This document shows, in pieces, positions 1 to 9,760 of a stretch of DNA of 64,000 nucleotides. Every line of letters begins with the position of its first letter. Position 1 is the first letter of the stretch. Source of the DNA: [Mycobacterium] zoologicum (lineage in GTDB: Bacteria > Actinomycetota > Actinomycetes > Mycobacteriales > Mycobacteriaceae); assembly GCF_020172665.1 (NCBI RefSeq), contig NZ_CP083985.1:2231415-2295414 (forward strand), given 5' to 3'. The translations under genes were made by a program, and so were the position numbers. The notes under the pieces were generated by a model, which was not told the DNA's origin, searched no databases, and saw only the letters and a program-made list of their open reading frames with translations.

Positions 1-374
1 TGTTCGGAATCGGGCCGGGTGAGGTTGATCTTCTCGCGGACCTCGCCGGCGAAGATCGCCGGCAGGTCGTTGACCCCGCTGCGGTCAAACCATTCGAAGA
101 CAGCGGGGGAGCGCAGCAGTTCCTTGACCGAGATCCGGTGCCGCAGCCCGATCGTCACCAGTACCCGCTTCGGTTCGAACGCCGAGGTGTAGAGCACCGC
201 GTGGCGGGCACCGAGGGCCGCCAGCGGGGATTGGTCATCGCGCATGAGTGACCAGGTCCGCTCAACGTCGTCGACTTGATAATCCAGCGCCAGCACCAGT
301 GAATGTGGATCCGCACGGTGGGAGACACAGCTGCCCGAAACGCCGATATTGCGGCTAGGCGAATCGAGTCTCAT
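1..374 (-). CDS. Hypothetical protein, N-terminal part, iron-box promoter
   Basis: The gene runs off the left edge of the window. About 124 N-terminal residues are visible from ATG at 374, opening MRLDSPSRNIGVSG. I do not recognise the family. The visible part is soluble, with no signal peptide or membrane segment, and is rich in charged residues. The start lies one base from a strong IdeR-type box (376-394), so transcription is probably repressed when iron is plentiful, and the product may work in iron acquisition or storage. It is divergent from bfrA. The reading frame has normal mycobacterial codon use. Function is unknown; only the regulation suggests an iron link. Confidence 0.6.
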   Translation of the reverse strand, partial: MRLDSPSRNIGVSGSCVSHRADPHSLVLALDYQVDDVERTWSLMRDDQSPLAALGARHAVLYTSAFEPKRVLVTIGLRHRISVKELLRSPAVFEWFDRSGVNDLPAIFAGEVREKINLTRPDSE

Positions 375-375
375 G

Positions 376-394
376 TTAGTAGAGTCTAACCTAA
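376..394. promoter_or_regulatory. Candidate IdeR iron box
   Basis: The sequence TTAGTAGAGTCTAACCTAA matches the IdeR consensus TTAGGTTAGGCTAACCTAA at 15 of 19 positions, with an intact right half. It sits immediately upstream of the ATG of the leftward gene (374) and about 130 bp upstream of the predicted bfrA transcription start. In mycobacteria IdeR-Fe represses acquisition genes from promoter-overlapping sites and activates bacterioferritin genes from sites further upstream. One box between these two divergent genes could do both. The match was counted by eye. Confidence 0.65.
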
Positions 395-511
395 GTTCAG
401 CGCATCGGGCAGTGCCCCCGGCGATCCGTTCTCGCCGGATCCGGTAGCCGATGTGCCGATTCGACGCGCCGAGACCCGGGTAAACACCGCATCCTGACCG
501 GGCACCTGCAC

Positions 512-517
512 TAGATT
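512..517 (+). promoter_or_regulatory. Candidate -10 element of bfrA
   Basis: TAGATT fits the mycobacterial SigA -10 pattern TANNNT. It would start transcription near 524 and give a leader of about 75 nt before the bfrA ATG at 599. No convincing -35 element is visible. Confidence 0.35.
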
Positions 518-598
518 GAATTCGGCGCGTTACGGCGACGATCCAACCCCCGTCCGTCGCGGCCGGCATGCGAGGTTCTTCACATCAGAGGAGTGATC

Positions 599-1078
599 AT
601 GCAAGGCGACCCAGAGGTTCTCAAACTGCTCAACGAGCAGTTGACCAGCGAACTCACCGCGATCAACCAGTACTTCCTGCATTCCAAGATGCAGGACAAC
701 TGGGGGTTCACCGAGTTGGCCGGCCACACCCGCGACGAATCGTTCGAGGAGATGCGGCACGCCGAGGCGGTCACCGACCGCATCCTGCTGCTCGACGGTC
801 TGCCGAACTATCAGCGCATCGGATCCCTGCGCATCGGACAGACCCTGCGCGAGCAGTTCGAAAGCGATCTCGCGCTCGAAATGGACGTCCTCAACCGGCT
901 GCGACCGGGCATCGTGATGTGCCGCGACAAACAGGACAGCACCACCGCCAAGCTGCTCGAGGGCATCCTCGTCGAAGAGGAATCCCACATCGACTATCTG
1001 CAGACTCAACTGGAGTTGATGGACAAGCTGGGCGATGCGCTGTATTCGGCGCAGTGCGTCTCCCGCCCACCGTCCTGA
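599..1078 (+). CDS. bfrA: Bacterioferritin BfrA
   Basis: A 159-residue heme-binding ferritin that oxidises Fe(II) and stores iron in a 24-subunit cytosolic shell. Ferroxidase ligands are in their standard places: Glu18, Glu51 and His54, with later Glu and Glu-x-x-His ligands in the last helices. Met52, the heme ligand between subunits, is present. The sequence is very close to M. tuberculosis BfrA (Rv1876) along its whole length. ATG 599 is chosen over GTG 593 because it matches the family start (MQGDP) and follows a CAGAGGAG ribosome site. The upstream IdeR box suggests iron-dependent activation. The downstream MFS gene matches Rv1877, so the local order is ancestral. Confidence 0.97.
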   Translation: MQGDPEVLKLLNEQLTSELTAINQYFLHSKMQDNWGFTELAGHTRDESFEEMRHAEAVTDRILLLDGLPNYQRIGSLRIGQTLREQFESDLALEMDVLNRLRPGIVMCRDKQDSTTAKLLEGILVEEESHIDYLQTQLELMDKLGDALYSAQCVSRPPS

Positions 1079-1104
1079 TCACCAAAGTGGGTACCCGTTA
1101 GCGC

Positions 1105-3195
1105 GTGACGCCGACGGGAGGGACCACCATCACCACGACGCCCAATGCACCGCCGCTCGCCGACGACATGCGGCCGACAGTCAGCCCGCAGCGCCGCAAC
1201 CTGATCTTCTCGGCGATCGTGTTCGGTCTGCTGATGGCCGCCCTCGATCAGACCATCGTGGCTACGGCACTCCCCACGATCGTGTCGGATCTGGGCAACG
1301 CCGGCCACCAGTCGTGGGTCGTCACCAGTTATCTGTTGACCTCGACCATCGCGACGATCCTGGCAGGCAAGCTCGGCGACCTGTTCGGCCGCAAGCGGGT
1401 TTTCCAGACCGCCGTTCTCTTCTTCGTGGCCGGGTCGGTGCTGTGCGGCTTGTCCACCTCGATGGGGATGCTGGTCGGTGCCCGCGCGCTGCAGGGTATC
1501 GGCGGCGGCGCGATCACCGTCACCGCCGCCGCGCTGATCGGCGAGGTCATTCCGCTGCGTGACCGGGGCCGCTATCAGGGCATGCTGGGCGCGGTCTTCG
1601 GGGTCACCACGGTGATCGGCCCGTTGCTGGGCGGGTATGTCACCGACTACCTGACCTGGCGGTGGGCGTTCTGGATCAACCTGCCGATCTCGGTAGTCGT
1701 GTTGATCGTGGCCGGTGTGGCGATCCCGGCGCTGGTCGGCCGAGCCAAGCCGACCATCGACTACGCCGGGATCGTGCTGGTCGGGTTGGGCGCCACCGGG
1801 TTGACGCTGGCCACCAGCTGGGGCGGCAACCGGTACGCCTGGGGGTCACCGGCGATCATCGGGTTATTCGCCGGGGCCGTCGTGGCGCTGGCGCTGTTCG
1901 TGTGGGTGGAGAGCCGGGTCGCCGCACCCATCCTGCCGACCCGGCTCTTCGCCGACCCGGTGTTCGCGGTCTGCTGTGTGCTGGCGTTCGTGGTCGGTTT
2001 CGCGATGCTGGGCGCACTGACCTTCCTACCCACCTTCATGCAGTACGTCGACGGCGTCTCGGCGACCACGTCGGGGCTGCGCACCCTGCCCATGGTGGTG
2101 GGCATGCTCGTGACGTCCACGGGCAGCGGCGCCCTGGTCGGCCGAACCGGCCGGTACAAGATCTTTCCGGTGGTCGGCACCGCGCTGATGACACTCGCGT
2201 TCGCACTGATGTCGCAGATGGACGCGGCCACACCGGCCTTGGTGCAATCGCTTTACCTGTTGCTGCTGGGGGCCGGTATCGGGCTGTCGATGCAGGTCCT
2301 GGTGCTCGTCGTGCAGAACACGTCGAGTTTTGCCGACCTCGGTGTGGCCACCTCAGGCGTCACGTTCTTCCGGACCATCGGCAGCTCGTTCGGCGCCGCG
2401 GTATTCGGCTCGCTGTTCGTGAATTTCCTGGGGAGCCGGCTCGTCGCGGCGCTGGGGGCCGCCGGGTTGCCCGCGGAGGCCACCGATTCTCCGGAGGCGG
2501 TGCACCGGTTGGCGCCGCAGCAGGCGGCGCCGATCGTGGCGGCCTACGCGGAATCACTCGGCCAGGTGTTCTTGTGGGCCGCGCCGGTCGCACTGCTGGG
2601 ATTCGTTCTGGCGCTGTTCCTGCGTGAGGTTCCGCTCAAGGAGTTGCCCGACAATTCGGCCAACCTCGGTGACGGCTTCGGCATGCCCACCGACGAGACG
2701 TCGGACGAGCTGCTCGAGACTGCGGTCGGACGGCTGCTGCGCAACGAGCCGGGGGTGCGGCTGCGCAGTATCGCTATGCGGTCCGATTCCCCGCTGGATG
2801 TGGCCGGGTTGTGGACGGTGCTGCGCATTCATCGCTACACGCAGGTATTCCGGACCGCGCGGCTCAGCGACATCGGCAGGACGCTGCGGGTGCCCTACGA
2901 AATCCTCGAACCCACCGTCGATCGTCTGGTGGCGGAGGGTTATGTACTGCGCGACGGCGATCACCTGGGCCTGACCCGAGCCGGCCTGCGTCAGGTCGGC
3001 TTCGTATCGTCGCTGGTTCAGGAGTGGGTGGTGGACAAACTGGCCCGCTCGCCCGGCTTCGAGGGCCGGCCGGATCGTGGCGAGGTGGAGGCGGCGCTGC
3101 AGCGGATCGCCTATCGCAGCCTCGCCGACCGTGATTGGGCGGTCCAGTCACCGGAGTTGGCCGGCTCCGCCCATGACGGCACCGCAGCCCGCTAG
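1105..3195 (+). CDS. MFS multidrug exporter, EmrB/QacA type (Rv1877-like)
   Basis: A 696-residue inner-membrane proton-driven exporter of the 14-helix DHA2 family. Family motifs are visible: LDQTIVATALP (about 47-57), the cytoplasmic loop motif GKLGDLFGRKR (88-98), and an RALQGIGGGA helix-5 stretch. After the last helix (near 510) there is a soluble tail of about 165 residues that looks like a winged-helix fold, as in Rv1877, which is unusual for an exporter. GTG 1105 is the longest start; ATG 1168 (MRPTVSPQ) is an alternative. It lies 26 bp after bfrA and may share its transcript. Substrate unknown. Confidence 0.88.
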   Translation: MTPTGGTTITTTPNAPPLADDMRPTVSPQRRNLIFSAIVFGLLMAALDQTIVATALPTIVSDLGNAGHQSWVVTSYLLTSTIATILAGKLGDLFGRKRVFQTAVLFFVAGSVLCGLSTSMGMLVGARALQGIGGGAITVTAAALIGEVIPLRDRGRYQGMLGAVFGVTTVIGPLLGGYVTDYLTWRWAFWINLPISVVVLIVAGVAIPALVGRAKPTIDYAGIVLVGLGATGLTLATSWGGNRYAWGSPAIIGLFAGAVVALALFVWVESRVAAPILPTRLFADPVFAVCCVLAFVVGFAMLGALTFLPTFMQYVDGVSATTSGLRTLPMVVGMLVTSTGSGALVGRTGRYKIFPVVGTALMTLAFALMSQMDAATPALVQSLYLLLLGAGIGLSMQVLVLVVQNTSSFADLGVATSGVTFFRTIGSSFGAAVFGSLFVNFLGSRLVAALGAAGLPAEATDSPEAVHRLAPQQAAPIVAAYAESLGQVFLWAAPVALLGFVLALFLREVPLKELPDNSANLGDGFGMPTDETSDELLETAVGRLLRNEPGVRLRSIAMRSDSPLDVAGLWTVLRIHRYTQVFRTARLSDIGRTLRVPYEILEPTVDRLVAEGYVLRDGDHLGLTRAGLRQVGFVSSLVQEWVVDKLARSPGFEGRPDRGEVEAALQRIAYRSLADRDWAVQSPELAGSAHDGTAAR

Positions 3196-3206
3196 CATCG
3201 CTGGGT

Positions 3207-3701
3207 ATGAGCCGCATCGGAGACTTCGAAGCCCACGACATGATCGGCTGGATGGCCAAATCGCCTGAACTCGCCGCCGGCATCGGGGGATTCAGCACCG
3301 CGGTCTACAACAAGGGCAGACTGCCGATGCGCACCCGTGAGCTGGCCCGGATGGTGATCGCCCAGGCCAACGAGTGCACGGTATGCATGAACACCCGCGA
3401 CGCCGACGGCCCCGCCGCCGGGGTCAGCGAGGACCTCTACGACCACGCGGCACAGTGGCGCACCTGGGCGGGCTACAGCCCCCAGGAACGCATCGCAGCA
3501 GAGTTCGCCCACCGATTCGCCACGGACCACACCGGCCTGCGCGACGACGAGGACTTCTGGTCGCGCTGCTCGGAGCACCTCAGTGACGAGCTGCTCACCG
3601 ACCTCGCGCTGTCGTGTGCGCTGTGGGTCGGCATGGGACGGCTGCTGCGCACCCTGGACATCGGGCAGGCCTGCGCATTCACCCTGCCCAGCCGGGTCTG
3701 A
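3207..3701 (+). CDS. Carboxymuconolactone decarboxylase / AhpD-like protein
   Basis: A 164-residue helical protein of the CMD/AhpD superfamily. The redox-like motif is NECTVCMNT with Cys57 and Cys60, preceded by Glu45 on the expected helix. The His that follows CxxC in peroxidase-active AhpD is replaced (CMNTRDA), so alkylhydroperoxidase activity is uncertain. It begins 11 bp after the exporter gene and ends where the CocE-type hydrolase frame begins, so the three may be co-transcribed. The CMD fold is clear; the substrate is not. Confidence 0.8.
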   Translation: MSRIGDFEAHDMIGWMAKSPELAAGIGGFSTAVYNKGRLPMRTRELARMVIAQANECTVCMNTRDADGPAAGVSEDLYDHAAQWRTWAGYSPQERIAAEFAHRFATDHTGLRDDEDFWSRCSEHLSDELLTDLALSCALWVGMGRLLRTLDIGQACAFTLPSRV

Positions 3702-3718
3702 CCCGGCGCGGGGCGTTG

Positions 3719-5674
3719 GTGGCCGGAGTGTGGGGGCGCCGGGCCGGCTGGGCGCTGGCCATGGCCGGGGCGGCCGGGGCGGCTGGTCTGGCGCTGCGAA
3801 ACGCCGGTGGCGCCAAGGCCCGTAAGCACAACCCCGCGCCGTTCGATCCGCCCTGGAGCGCCCCGCCGGCGCAGTTCGGTATCGGAATACACCGCAACGT
3901 GGCGGTGCCGATGAGCGACGGGATCGTGCTGCGCGCCGATATTCACTACCCGACCGTGCCCGAGACCGGGGCGCCGGCGGCCGGGCCGTTTCCGGTGCTG
4001 CTGTCGGTGACCCCCTACGGCAAACTGGCGCCGCCGCCGGCGGCGCAGATCGGCGGCGGTCCGGCACCGCACCTGATCCGGCGCGGCTATATCGAGGTGA
4101 TGGTCGACGTCCGTGGCACCGGGGCATCAGGCGGGTCGTTCGAGATGTTCGGCGCGGACCAGACCCGCGACGGCGTCGAACTGGTCACCTGGGCCTCGAC
4201 TCTGCCCAACGCCAACGGCCGGGTCGGCATGTTCGGCATCTCCTACCTGGCCATCAACCAGTTGTTCACCGCGTCCGCGGTCGGGCCGGACTCACCCCTG
4301 AAGGCCATCTTTCCGGTGATGGCCGCCAACGACTTCTACCGGGACGCCGCCACCATGGGCGGGGTGTCGCACCTGCGCACCGTGCGTGCGTACGGCTCGG
4401 TGTACCGGCTGCTCAACGTTCTCAACCCGACCCTGGAGTTCTTCACCCCCGGCGGGCACCCGCGCCCGCGCGCCGGCGGGTTCGCCGCAGTGCGGCAACG
4501 CGGCAAAGATCAGCGGGGCTACTTCGAGCCGCTGGTCGACGAGGCGCGCACCGGCGGTGACGCCGCCTTCGACGGGCCGTTCTGGGACACCATGCGACCG
4601 GACCTGATCCTGCCCGACATTGCCGCCAACAATGTCGCAGTCCTGTTGACCGGCGGCTGGCACGATGCTTTCCAACGCGGAGCGCCGCTGAACTACGCGG
4701 CGTTGCAGAACGCCTGCACCGGTCGGCCGGTGACTGCACCGATGCAGCCCGGACAACCGCTGAGCGACCGGATCAGGCTGATGATGGGGCCGTGGTACCA
4801 CGTGTCGGACTACGACGGCCTCAACATCGTGGATCTGCAGCTGCGCTGGTTCGACTACTGGCTCAAAGACGATGCGGCCGCGGCGATGTCGGGTGCGCCG
4901 TTCACTTTCACCGCCATCGGCGGCCGGCGCTGGTACCACACCCGGGAATACCCGATCCCCGAAGCGACACCGGCGAAGCTGTACCTCGCACACGCCGGGC
5001 GGTTGAGCGCCGACGCCCCGGCCGAGCAGACCCTTGTCGCCCTGCCGTACCGCTCGCGCGGCCCGATGTCCGGACGCAGCCTCGAACAATGGTCGTTGGG
5101 GCTCAACAGTTTCGTCACCTCGTCGGCGGGCGGCCGTACTCGCCACGATCAGGACAACCGCCGGGTGCAACGCGGTGCCCTGACCTACACCAGCGAGCGG
5201 TTTGACTCGCCGACCCTGATCGCCGGGCCGATCACGCTGAGCATCCAGGCGACGGCCGACACCACCGAGACGTTGTGGGTGGCCCACCTCGACGACGTCG
5301 CGCCGGAGGGCGTCAATCGCCCGCTGACCATGGGAGCGCTGCTCGGCTCCCACCGCCAACTCGACCCGGACCGCACCTGGTACCTGCCGGACGGCACCGT
5401 GCTGCGCCCGCATCACATCAGCACCCGGGCTGCGGTGCGGCCGGTGGTGCCGGGCGAGCCGACCCGCTACGACATCGAGATCTTCCCGACCGCGGCGCTG
5501 ATCGCACCGGGGCATCGGCTGCGACTGACCGTGACCACCTACGATTTCCCGCACCTGGTGCCGAACGAGCCGGCATGCCGGGCCTTGGCCGGCGGTCTCT
5601 ATCAGGTACACCAGGGTGGGGCGACTCCGTCGTGCTTGTTGCTGCCGCTGGCCGATCCGGACCGCCTGGATTGA
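3719..5674 (+). CDS. CocE/NonD family serine hydrolase
   Basis: About 651 residues, resembling X-Pro dipeptidyl-peptidases and cocaine esterases: an alpha/beta-hydrolase core plus a C-terminal jelly-roll domain (from about residue 440). The probable triad is visible: Ser175 in FGISYLA, Asp316 in GGWHDAF and His361 in MGPWYH; the oxyanion region DVRGTGASGGS precedes it. The N-terminus has a basic stretch and a hydrophobic Ala/Gly helix (WALAMAGAAGAAGLAL), probably a signal or anchor, so the enzyme may be exported. The start is uncertain: GTG 3719 gives a sensible signal, TTG 3716 and GTG 3728 are also possible, and a longer frame overlaps the upstream gene. Natural substrate (ester or amide) unknown. 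Confidence 0.85.
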   Translation: MAGVWGRRAGWALAMAGAAGAAGLALRNAGGAKARKHNPAPFDPPWSAPPAQFGIGIHRNVAVPMSDGIVLRADIHYPTVPETGAPAAGPFPVLLSVTPYGKLAPPPAAQIGGGPAPHLIRRGYIEVMVDVRGTGASGGSFEMFGADQTRDGVELVTWASTLPNANGRVGMFGISYLAINQLFTASAVGPDSPLKAIFPVMAANDFYRDAATMGGVSHLRTVRAYGSVYRLLNVLNPTLEFFTPGGHPRPRAGGFAAVRQRGKDQRGYFEPLVDEARTGGDAAFDGPFWDTMRPDLILPDIAANNVAVLLTGGWHDAFQRGAPLNYAALQNACTGRPVTAPMQPGQPLSDRIRLMMGPWYHVSDYDGLNIVDLQLRWFDYWLKDDAAAAMSGAPFTFTAIGGRRWYHTREYPIPEATPAKLYLAHAGRLSADAPAEQTLVALPYRSRGPMSGRSLEQWSLGLNSFVTSSAGGRTRHDQDNRRVQRGALTYTSERFDSPTLIAGPITLSIQATADTTETLWVAHLDDVAPEGVNRPLTMGALLGSHRQLDPDRTWYLPDGTVLRPHHISTRAAVRPVVPGEPTRYDIEIFPTAALIAPGHRLRLTVTTYDFPHLVPNEPACRALAGGLYQVHQGGATPSCLLLPLADPDRLD

Positions 5675-6133
5675 CTAGCCCTGTTCGACGACGTCGCGGA
5701 TGCGCTCGAGGGTGCGCCGCATGTCACGGATGTTGTTGCGCTGCCGGAGAAAACCGCCGAACGCGTAGTAGTAGACGTTGGTCAGGAAGGAGTCTGCCAG
5801 CCGGAAGGACTCGGTGACGTCGGTGCCGTCCGCGGTGGGGGACAGCTCATAGCGCCACTTGTTCAGGGCCCGATCGCCGGCGAGCACCGCGAACTCGAAC
5901 ACCCGCCCCGGCTCGCATTCGGTGACGCGGCAGACCGTCCAGTACACCGGCCCGATGCCGTTGCGCTTGACGTGGCCGCGGAAACGGGCCCCGGCCGCCG
6001 GACCGGTTGCACCGTCGAGCCATTCGGCTTCGAAGGTCTCCGGGGAGAACTGCCCGATCTTGCGGACGTCGGCCACCAGATCCCAGATCCGTTCGGCTGG
6101 AGCCGCCATGTGGACTGTCGCTGAACCCTGCAT
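5675..6133 (-). CDS. SRPBCC family (polyketide cyclase/START-like) protein
   Basis: About 152 residues with the helix-grip fold of SRPBCC proteins: an opening strand (GSATVHMAAPAERIWDLVADV), a central beta sheet including the WTVCRVTECEPGRVFEF stretch, and a long C-terminal helix ending ERIRDVVEQ. Such proteins bind small hydrophobic ligands; mycobacteria carry many without known ligands. ATG 6133 is chosen because the fold begins there; ATG 6175 would add 14 residues. It is convergent with the CocE-like gene, with stop codons adjoining, and lies downstream of the fbpB terminator on the same strand. Confidence 0.75.
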   Translation of the reverse strand: MQGSATVHMAAPAERIWDLVADVRKIGQFSPETFEAEWLDGATGPAAGARFRGHVKRNGIGPVYWTVCRVTECEPGRVFEFAVLAGDRALNKWRYELSPTADGTDVTESFRLADSFLTNVYYYAFGGFLRQRNNIRDMRRTLERIRDVVEQG

Positions 6134-6181
6134 GCTCGCAATCAAAGCATTCCCGGCCTTGCGTGGTAACCCCACCCGGTG

Positions 6182-6224
6182 AAAAAAGCTCTGCGCCCCA
6201 CCCGGAATCGGGTGGGGCGCAGAG
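6182..6224 (-). terminator. Intrinsic terminator of fbpB
   Basis: A perfect 15-bp inverted repeat, CTCTGCGCCCCACCC (6189-6203) and its exact complement at 6210-6224, with a 6-nt loop. On the minus strand it is followed by six T residues (A-tract at 6182-6187). It lies 25 bp past the fbpB stop. A canonical Rho-independent hairpin of this strength is uncommon in mycobacteria, and it separates fbpB from the downstream SRPBCC gene. Confidence 0.92.
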
Positions 6225-6248
6225 GTCAGATCTCGGTGCTGGTGAGAC

Positions 6249-7538
<1,290 letters not shown>

Positions 7539-8651
7539 TTGGATACGGTACTAGGGCTGGCACTGACACCGACGACGCTCGGATGGGTGATAGCCGAGGG
7601 ACCCGTGGAGGACGCCTCGACGGTGGCCGGCGATGAGTTCGGCGTTGACCGCAATGGCCCGGGGCTGGACGCTGTGAGCATGGCTGCGGCGGCATCTGCT
7701 GTCGCGGTTCGCGCGCGCACCATGACCGCAGCCCGTGGAGACCGGCTGCACGGAGTGGGCGTCACCTGGAGTGACGACGCCACGGTGGCCGCTGCATTGC
7801 TGCTGGAGTCGCTCGCCGATGCCGGGTTCGACAACGTGGTGCCGGTGCGCTTCGGTGATGCGGCGGGCTCGCTCGCTACCGGAGTCGGCCGGCGCAGCGG
7901 CCGCACGGCGGTGTGTGTCATCGAACCCGGAATGGCCACCCTGGTGCCGCTGGGCGGCGCGGACGCCGGCGACATCACCACCTGCGCGATCGGCGGTACC
8001 GATGAGGTGACCGGTTGGCTGGCCGACGCCTTCGCGGCGGCCGCTGACCGGCCCGAGGTGTTGCTGGTGGCCGGCTCGATGAGGGGAATGGACCGGCTCG
8101 GCCGCCGCCTGGAATCCAAGCTGAAGGTGCCGGTGTTCGTCCAAGGTGGTGCTCAACAGGCGTTGGCGCGGGGTGCGGCGCTGGCGCTGGCGCCGCACGC
8201 CGACCTGGCCGGCGCGTCGTTCGCGGGGCACCCGGGCGGGTCGGCTGATCGGTCGGCACGCCGGATGTCGTTGTCCTACGCCGGGGCGTTGACGATGCTG
8301 ACCGGCGGAGCGGTCACGTTCGTGGCCTCGGTGTCGGCGGCCGTGAGCATGCAGCTTTCCCCGAGCAAGGACGTCCCGAACTCCACGCCGCCCGAACGCG
8401 TGACGATGGCGCACGTCGCGGCACCGGCAAAGGTTCCCGAGAAGGCAAGCGAGAAGGTGCCCGAGATGGTGGAGGCCCCCGCGCCCAAGGTCGAAGCCCC
8501 GCCGCCCCCGACCGACACGCCCGAGGGCGCGCTGGTGGAGCTCCAAACGCTGTGGGATGCACCGGCCATGGAGCCCGGCCCGCCGCCTCAGGGCTCGCCG
8601 ACGCTGCTGGATCGGTTTCGGCAGCACATTCCGCGCCTGCCGGCCCGCTGA
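7539..8651 (+). CDS. DUF7159-family membrane protein
   Basis: About 370 residues. The N-terminal 230 residues (LDTVLGLALTPTTLGWVIAEG and following) resemble the actinobacterial domain DUF7159, an ASKHA-like fold found in Rv0312-type proteins. A single membrane helix follows (about 250-275, ALTMLTGGAVTFVASVSAAV), then a Pro/Lys/Glu-rich tail that is probably outside the membrane. TTG 7539 is chosen because the family usually begins with this DTVLGLA motif; TTG 7524 would add five residues. Role unknown; the layout suggests an envelope-associated sensor or scaffold. Confidence 0.75.
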   Translation: MDTVLGLALTPTTLGWVIAEGPVEDASTVAGDEFGVDRNGPGLDAVSMAAAASAVAVRARTMTAARGDRLHGVGVTWSDDATVAAALLLESLADAGFDNVVPVRFGDAAGSLATGVGRRSGRTAVCVIEPGMATLVPLGGADAGDITTCAIGGTDEVTGWLADAFAAAADRPEVLLVAGSMRGMDRLGRRLESKLKVPVFVQGGAQQALARGAALALAPHADLAGASFAGHPGGSADRSARRMSLSYAGALTMLTGGAVTFVASVSAAVSMQLSPSKDVPNSTPPERVTMAHVAAPAKVPEKASEKVPEMVEAPAPKVEAPPPPTDTPEGALVELQTLWDAPAMEPGPPPQGSPTLLDRFRQHIPRLPAR

Positions 8652-8652
8652 T

Positions 8653-9201
8653 TCAGGACCCGGGCACCGCCGGCACGGTCGCCGTCATCGACACCGTCAC
8701 CTCATCGGCGACCTGCATCGCGCCCATCAGCATCGAATAGCGCCGCACGCCGAAGTCGCTGTGGCGCACCCGGCTCTCCGCGTCGACCCGGCCCGCCTCG
8801 TTCACCCGCACCTGGACGACATGCCGCTGGGTCCGGCCCCGGATCTGCAGCGTCCCGGCCAACCGATAGCCACTCTCGGCCGGCTCGATATCGTTGCACT
8901 CGAACAGGATTCGCGGGTATTTGCCGCTGCCGAGGCACTTGAGCGCGTTGCCGCGGATCAACGCCTTCTCCGGGGTGGTCAGCGGTGTCAGCCCACCGTC
9001 ACCTCGCAGTACCTGCAATGCGTCAACCTCGATGGACAGGCTGACCGAGGTGGGCCGACCCGACGACCACCGCACCCTTGCTTGCCAGCGCGACATGGAG
9101 ATCGTGAGGCGGTGGCCCATCTTGGCGGCTCGGCCGGCCACGTCGGTGCCGATCTGCAGACGGCCCTGCGATTCGTCGAACTGCGTCTGCGTGTCGGCCA
9201 T
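8653..9201 (-). CDS. YceI-like lipid-binding family protein
   Basis: A 182-residue protein whose opening (RLQIGTDVAGRAAKMGHRLTI) and alternating strands fit the YceI lipocalin-like fold that binds polyisoprenoids or amphiphiles. No signal peptide is visible, so unlike E. coli YceI it is probably cytosolic. The segment LIRGNALKCLGSGKYPRILF is the usual YceI region that precedes the barrel-closing strands. It is convergent with the DUF7159 gene (1-bp gap) and divergent from the secreted Rv1891-like gene. Family call is moderately sure; ligand unknown. Confidence 0.7.
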   Translation of the reverse strand: MADTQTQFDESQGRLQIGTDVAGRAAKMGHRLTISMSRWQARVRWSSGRPTSVSLSIEVDALQVLRGDGGLTPLTTPEKALIRGNALKCLGSGKYPRILFECNDIEPAESGYRLAGTLQIRGRTQRHVVQVRVNEAGRVDAESRVRHSDFGVRRYSMLMGAMQVADEVTVSMTATVPAVPGS

Positions 9202-9317
9202 CTGCGGGACTTTAGTGGGCCGACAATCGGTGGATTCACCGAAGACGCCCGGCGGGTACCGGTTAGGCTTCCCTGTCGGGGCCTCGTGGCCCGGATCGAC
9301 AGGATTAAGGGCGACTA

Positions 9318-9740
9318 ATGATTCGTGAACTGGCCGCAGCAGCTCTCATCGCCGGCGCCGCAGGTGTGACAGCGGCGCTCGGGGCACCGGCCGCCGGCGC
9401 CTACCCGGGTGACGTACCGGGGATGGCCGAGGGGCAGCGACAGGGCGACGCTTGCTACAGCTGGGAGCGCTACATCTACGGCCACGGCCCCAACGGCCAG
9501 GCGCTGGCGTGTCACTTCATCGCCAACCAATGGCCGCCGAAGGACACCGGGTTCTGGCAGATCTCGAACCCGCTCTACGGAGTGCAGGACATCGGTTCGC
9601 CCTGTCCGAATCCGCAGTCGGCCGCACAGTCACCCGACGGGTTGCCGCTGCTGTGCATGGGTGCACGGGGTTGGCAGCCGGGCATCTACACCGGCGGCAT
9701 CGGACCGTACTTCCCGCCCGGGATCGCTCAGGTCGGCTGA
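9318..9740 (+). CDS. Secreted Cys-containing protein, Rv1891-like
   Basis: A 140-residue exported protein. The signal peptide spans about 1-28 (MIRELAAAALIAGAAG, cleavage near GAPAAGA-YPGD). The mature part has four Cys (ACYSWE, ALACHF, GSPCPN, LLCMGARGW), suggesting two disulfides, and conserved aromatic blocks. Sequence and context resemble M. tuberculosis Rv1891, a secreted protein of unknown function. No enzymatic motif is visible. The next gene, gnd, begins 20 bp after its stop. Confidence 0.8.
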   Translation: MIRELAAAALIAGAAGVTAALGAPAAGAYPGDVPGMAEGQRQGDACYSWERYIYGHGPNGQALACHFIANQWPPKDTGFWQISNPLYGVQDIGSPCPNPQSAAQSPDGLPLLCMGARGWQPGIYTGGIGPYFPPGIAQVG

Positions 9741-9760
9741 CTTCGACTAACCTCGACGTC

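Noticed and set aside
3614..3718. Extended N-terminus of the CocE-like hydrolase
   Set aside because: It overlaps the AhpD-like gene, and a plausible signal peptide begins at 3719.
9258..9276. IdeR-like box before the Rv1891-like gene
   Set aside because: Only 12 of 19 positions match and both outer flanks are wrong; too weak to call.
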